This document shows, piece after piece, positions 14,325 to 14,421 of a stretch of 14,421 nucleotides of DNA (the stretch's first letter is position 1; every line of letters begins with the position of its first letter). Source of the stretch: an uncultured Hippea sp. (GTDB lineage: Bacteria; Campylobacterota_A; Desulfurellia; JAADFJ01); NCBI GenBank assembly GCA_913009315.1, contig CAJVZA010000054.1, positions 1 to 14,421 on the forward strand, in the 5' to 3' direction. The position numbers and the translations under genes are program-made. The notes under the pieces are model-generated. The model did not search any database and had not been told where the DNA came from. It saw nothing but the letters and a program-made list of their open reading frames with translations.

Positions 14325-14421
14325 TTAAAAACAGTATTTTGATTGTTTGATTAATTCGTCTGCAATCTTTCTTTTAAGTGATACAAGATCAGGCAATTGG
14401 TACCATCTATACAGCTTTCTG
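14325..14421 (-). CDS. C-terminal end of an unidentified gene, cut by the window edge
   Basis: A minus-strand reading frame enters at the right edge and stops at TAA (14325-14327). The visible 31 residues begin RKLYRWYQLPDLVSLKRK and end ELIKQSKYCF. They look like a coding C-terminus: basic and helical, with no internal stop, and in the same orientation as all other genes. It is followed by the hairpin. I do not recognise the family, and the fragment is too short to assign. The other two minus frames close quickly, which supports this one only weakly. Confidence 0.5.
   Translation of the reverse strand, partial: RKLYRWYQLPDLVSLKRKIADELIKQSKYCF

Noticed and set aside
1-14421. CRISPR array, tRNA, rRNA or riboswitch
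   Set aside because: No regularly spaced repeats, cloverleaf-like sequence or recognisable RNA element was seen on either strand, and gaps are too short for most of these.

Overview
This 14.4-kb window is a dense bacterial catabolic region in which every supported gene lies on the minus strand, so transcription runs from high to low coordinates. DNA is AT-rich (most genes look roughly 36-43% G+C in rows counted by hand). A periplasmic LolA/DUF1571-like protein with a signal peptide points to a Gram-negative organism. The gene style (low-GC, IVD-like dehydrogenase, split acyl-CoA carboxylase, AtuA) would fit an anaerobic or microaerophilic lineage such as Deferribacterota, but that placement is a low-confidence guess; no rRNA or other marker is present.

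Layout in the direction of transcription: the last 31 codons of an unidentified gene (14421-14325); a perfect 15-bp hairpin (14314-14275); a secreted LolA-fold/DUF1571-like protein followed 9 bases later by a FadD-type long-chain acyl-CoA ligase. A 182-base gap follows (the longest gene-free stretch), holding a weak promoter candidate and a perfect A/T-only 20-bp palindrome just upstream of the next ribosome binding site. After it come eleven tightly packed genes: acyl-CoA dehydrogenase 2, two overlapping acyl-CoA ligases, a MaoC-type hydratase, a crotonase-fold enoyl-CoA hydratase/isomerase, a 69-residue biotin carrier protein, AtuA main domain (DUF1446), AtuA C-terminal domain as a separate gene, a carboxyltransferase, a biotin carboxylase and an isovaleryl-CoA-dehydrogenase-like enzyme. 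Gaps in this run are at most 69 bases and four junctions overlap (ATGA, GTGA or longer), which strongly suggests one operon.

Read as a pathway, a carboxylic acid is activated to its CoA thioester by a ligase, desaturated by one of the dehydrogenases, carboxylated by the three-part biotin-dependent carboxylase, and hydrated by the crotonase or MaoC enzyme. This is the logic of the leucine/isovalerate (Liu) and acyclic terpene (Atu) pathways, and AtuA is the hallmark of the latter. The parts do not match those pathways exactly: the carboxyltransferase has a propionyl-CoA-carboxylase-like C-terminal half rather than methylcrotonyl/geranyl-type signatures, the carboxylase subunits are separate and lack a visible BT linker domain, AtuA is split by one in-frame stop codon, and no HMG-CoA lyase, thiolase, regulator or transporter is in view. 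The substrate is therefore unknown, and the AtuA-carboxylase module is the best candidate here for undescribed biochemistry.

No tRNA, rRNA, CRISPR array or intact mobile element was found. The only hint of a mobile element is a sequence near the left edge that resembles an insertion-sequence end, on memory alone.
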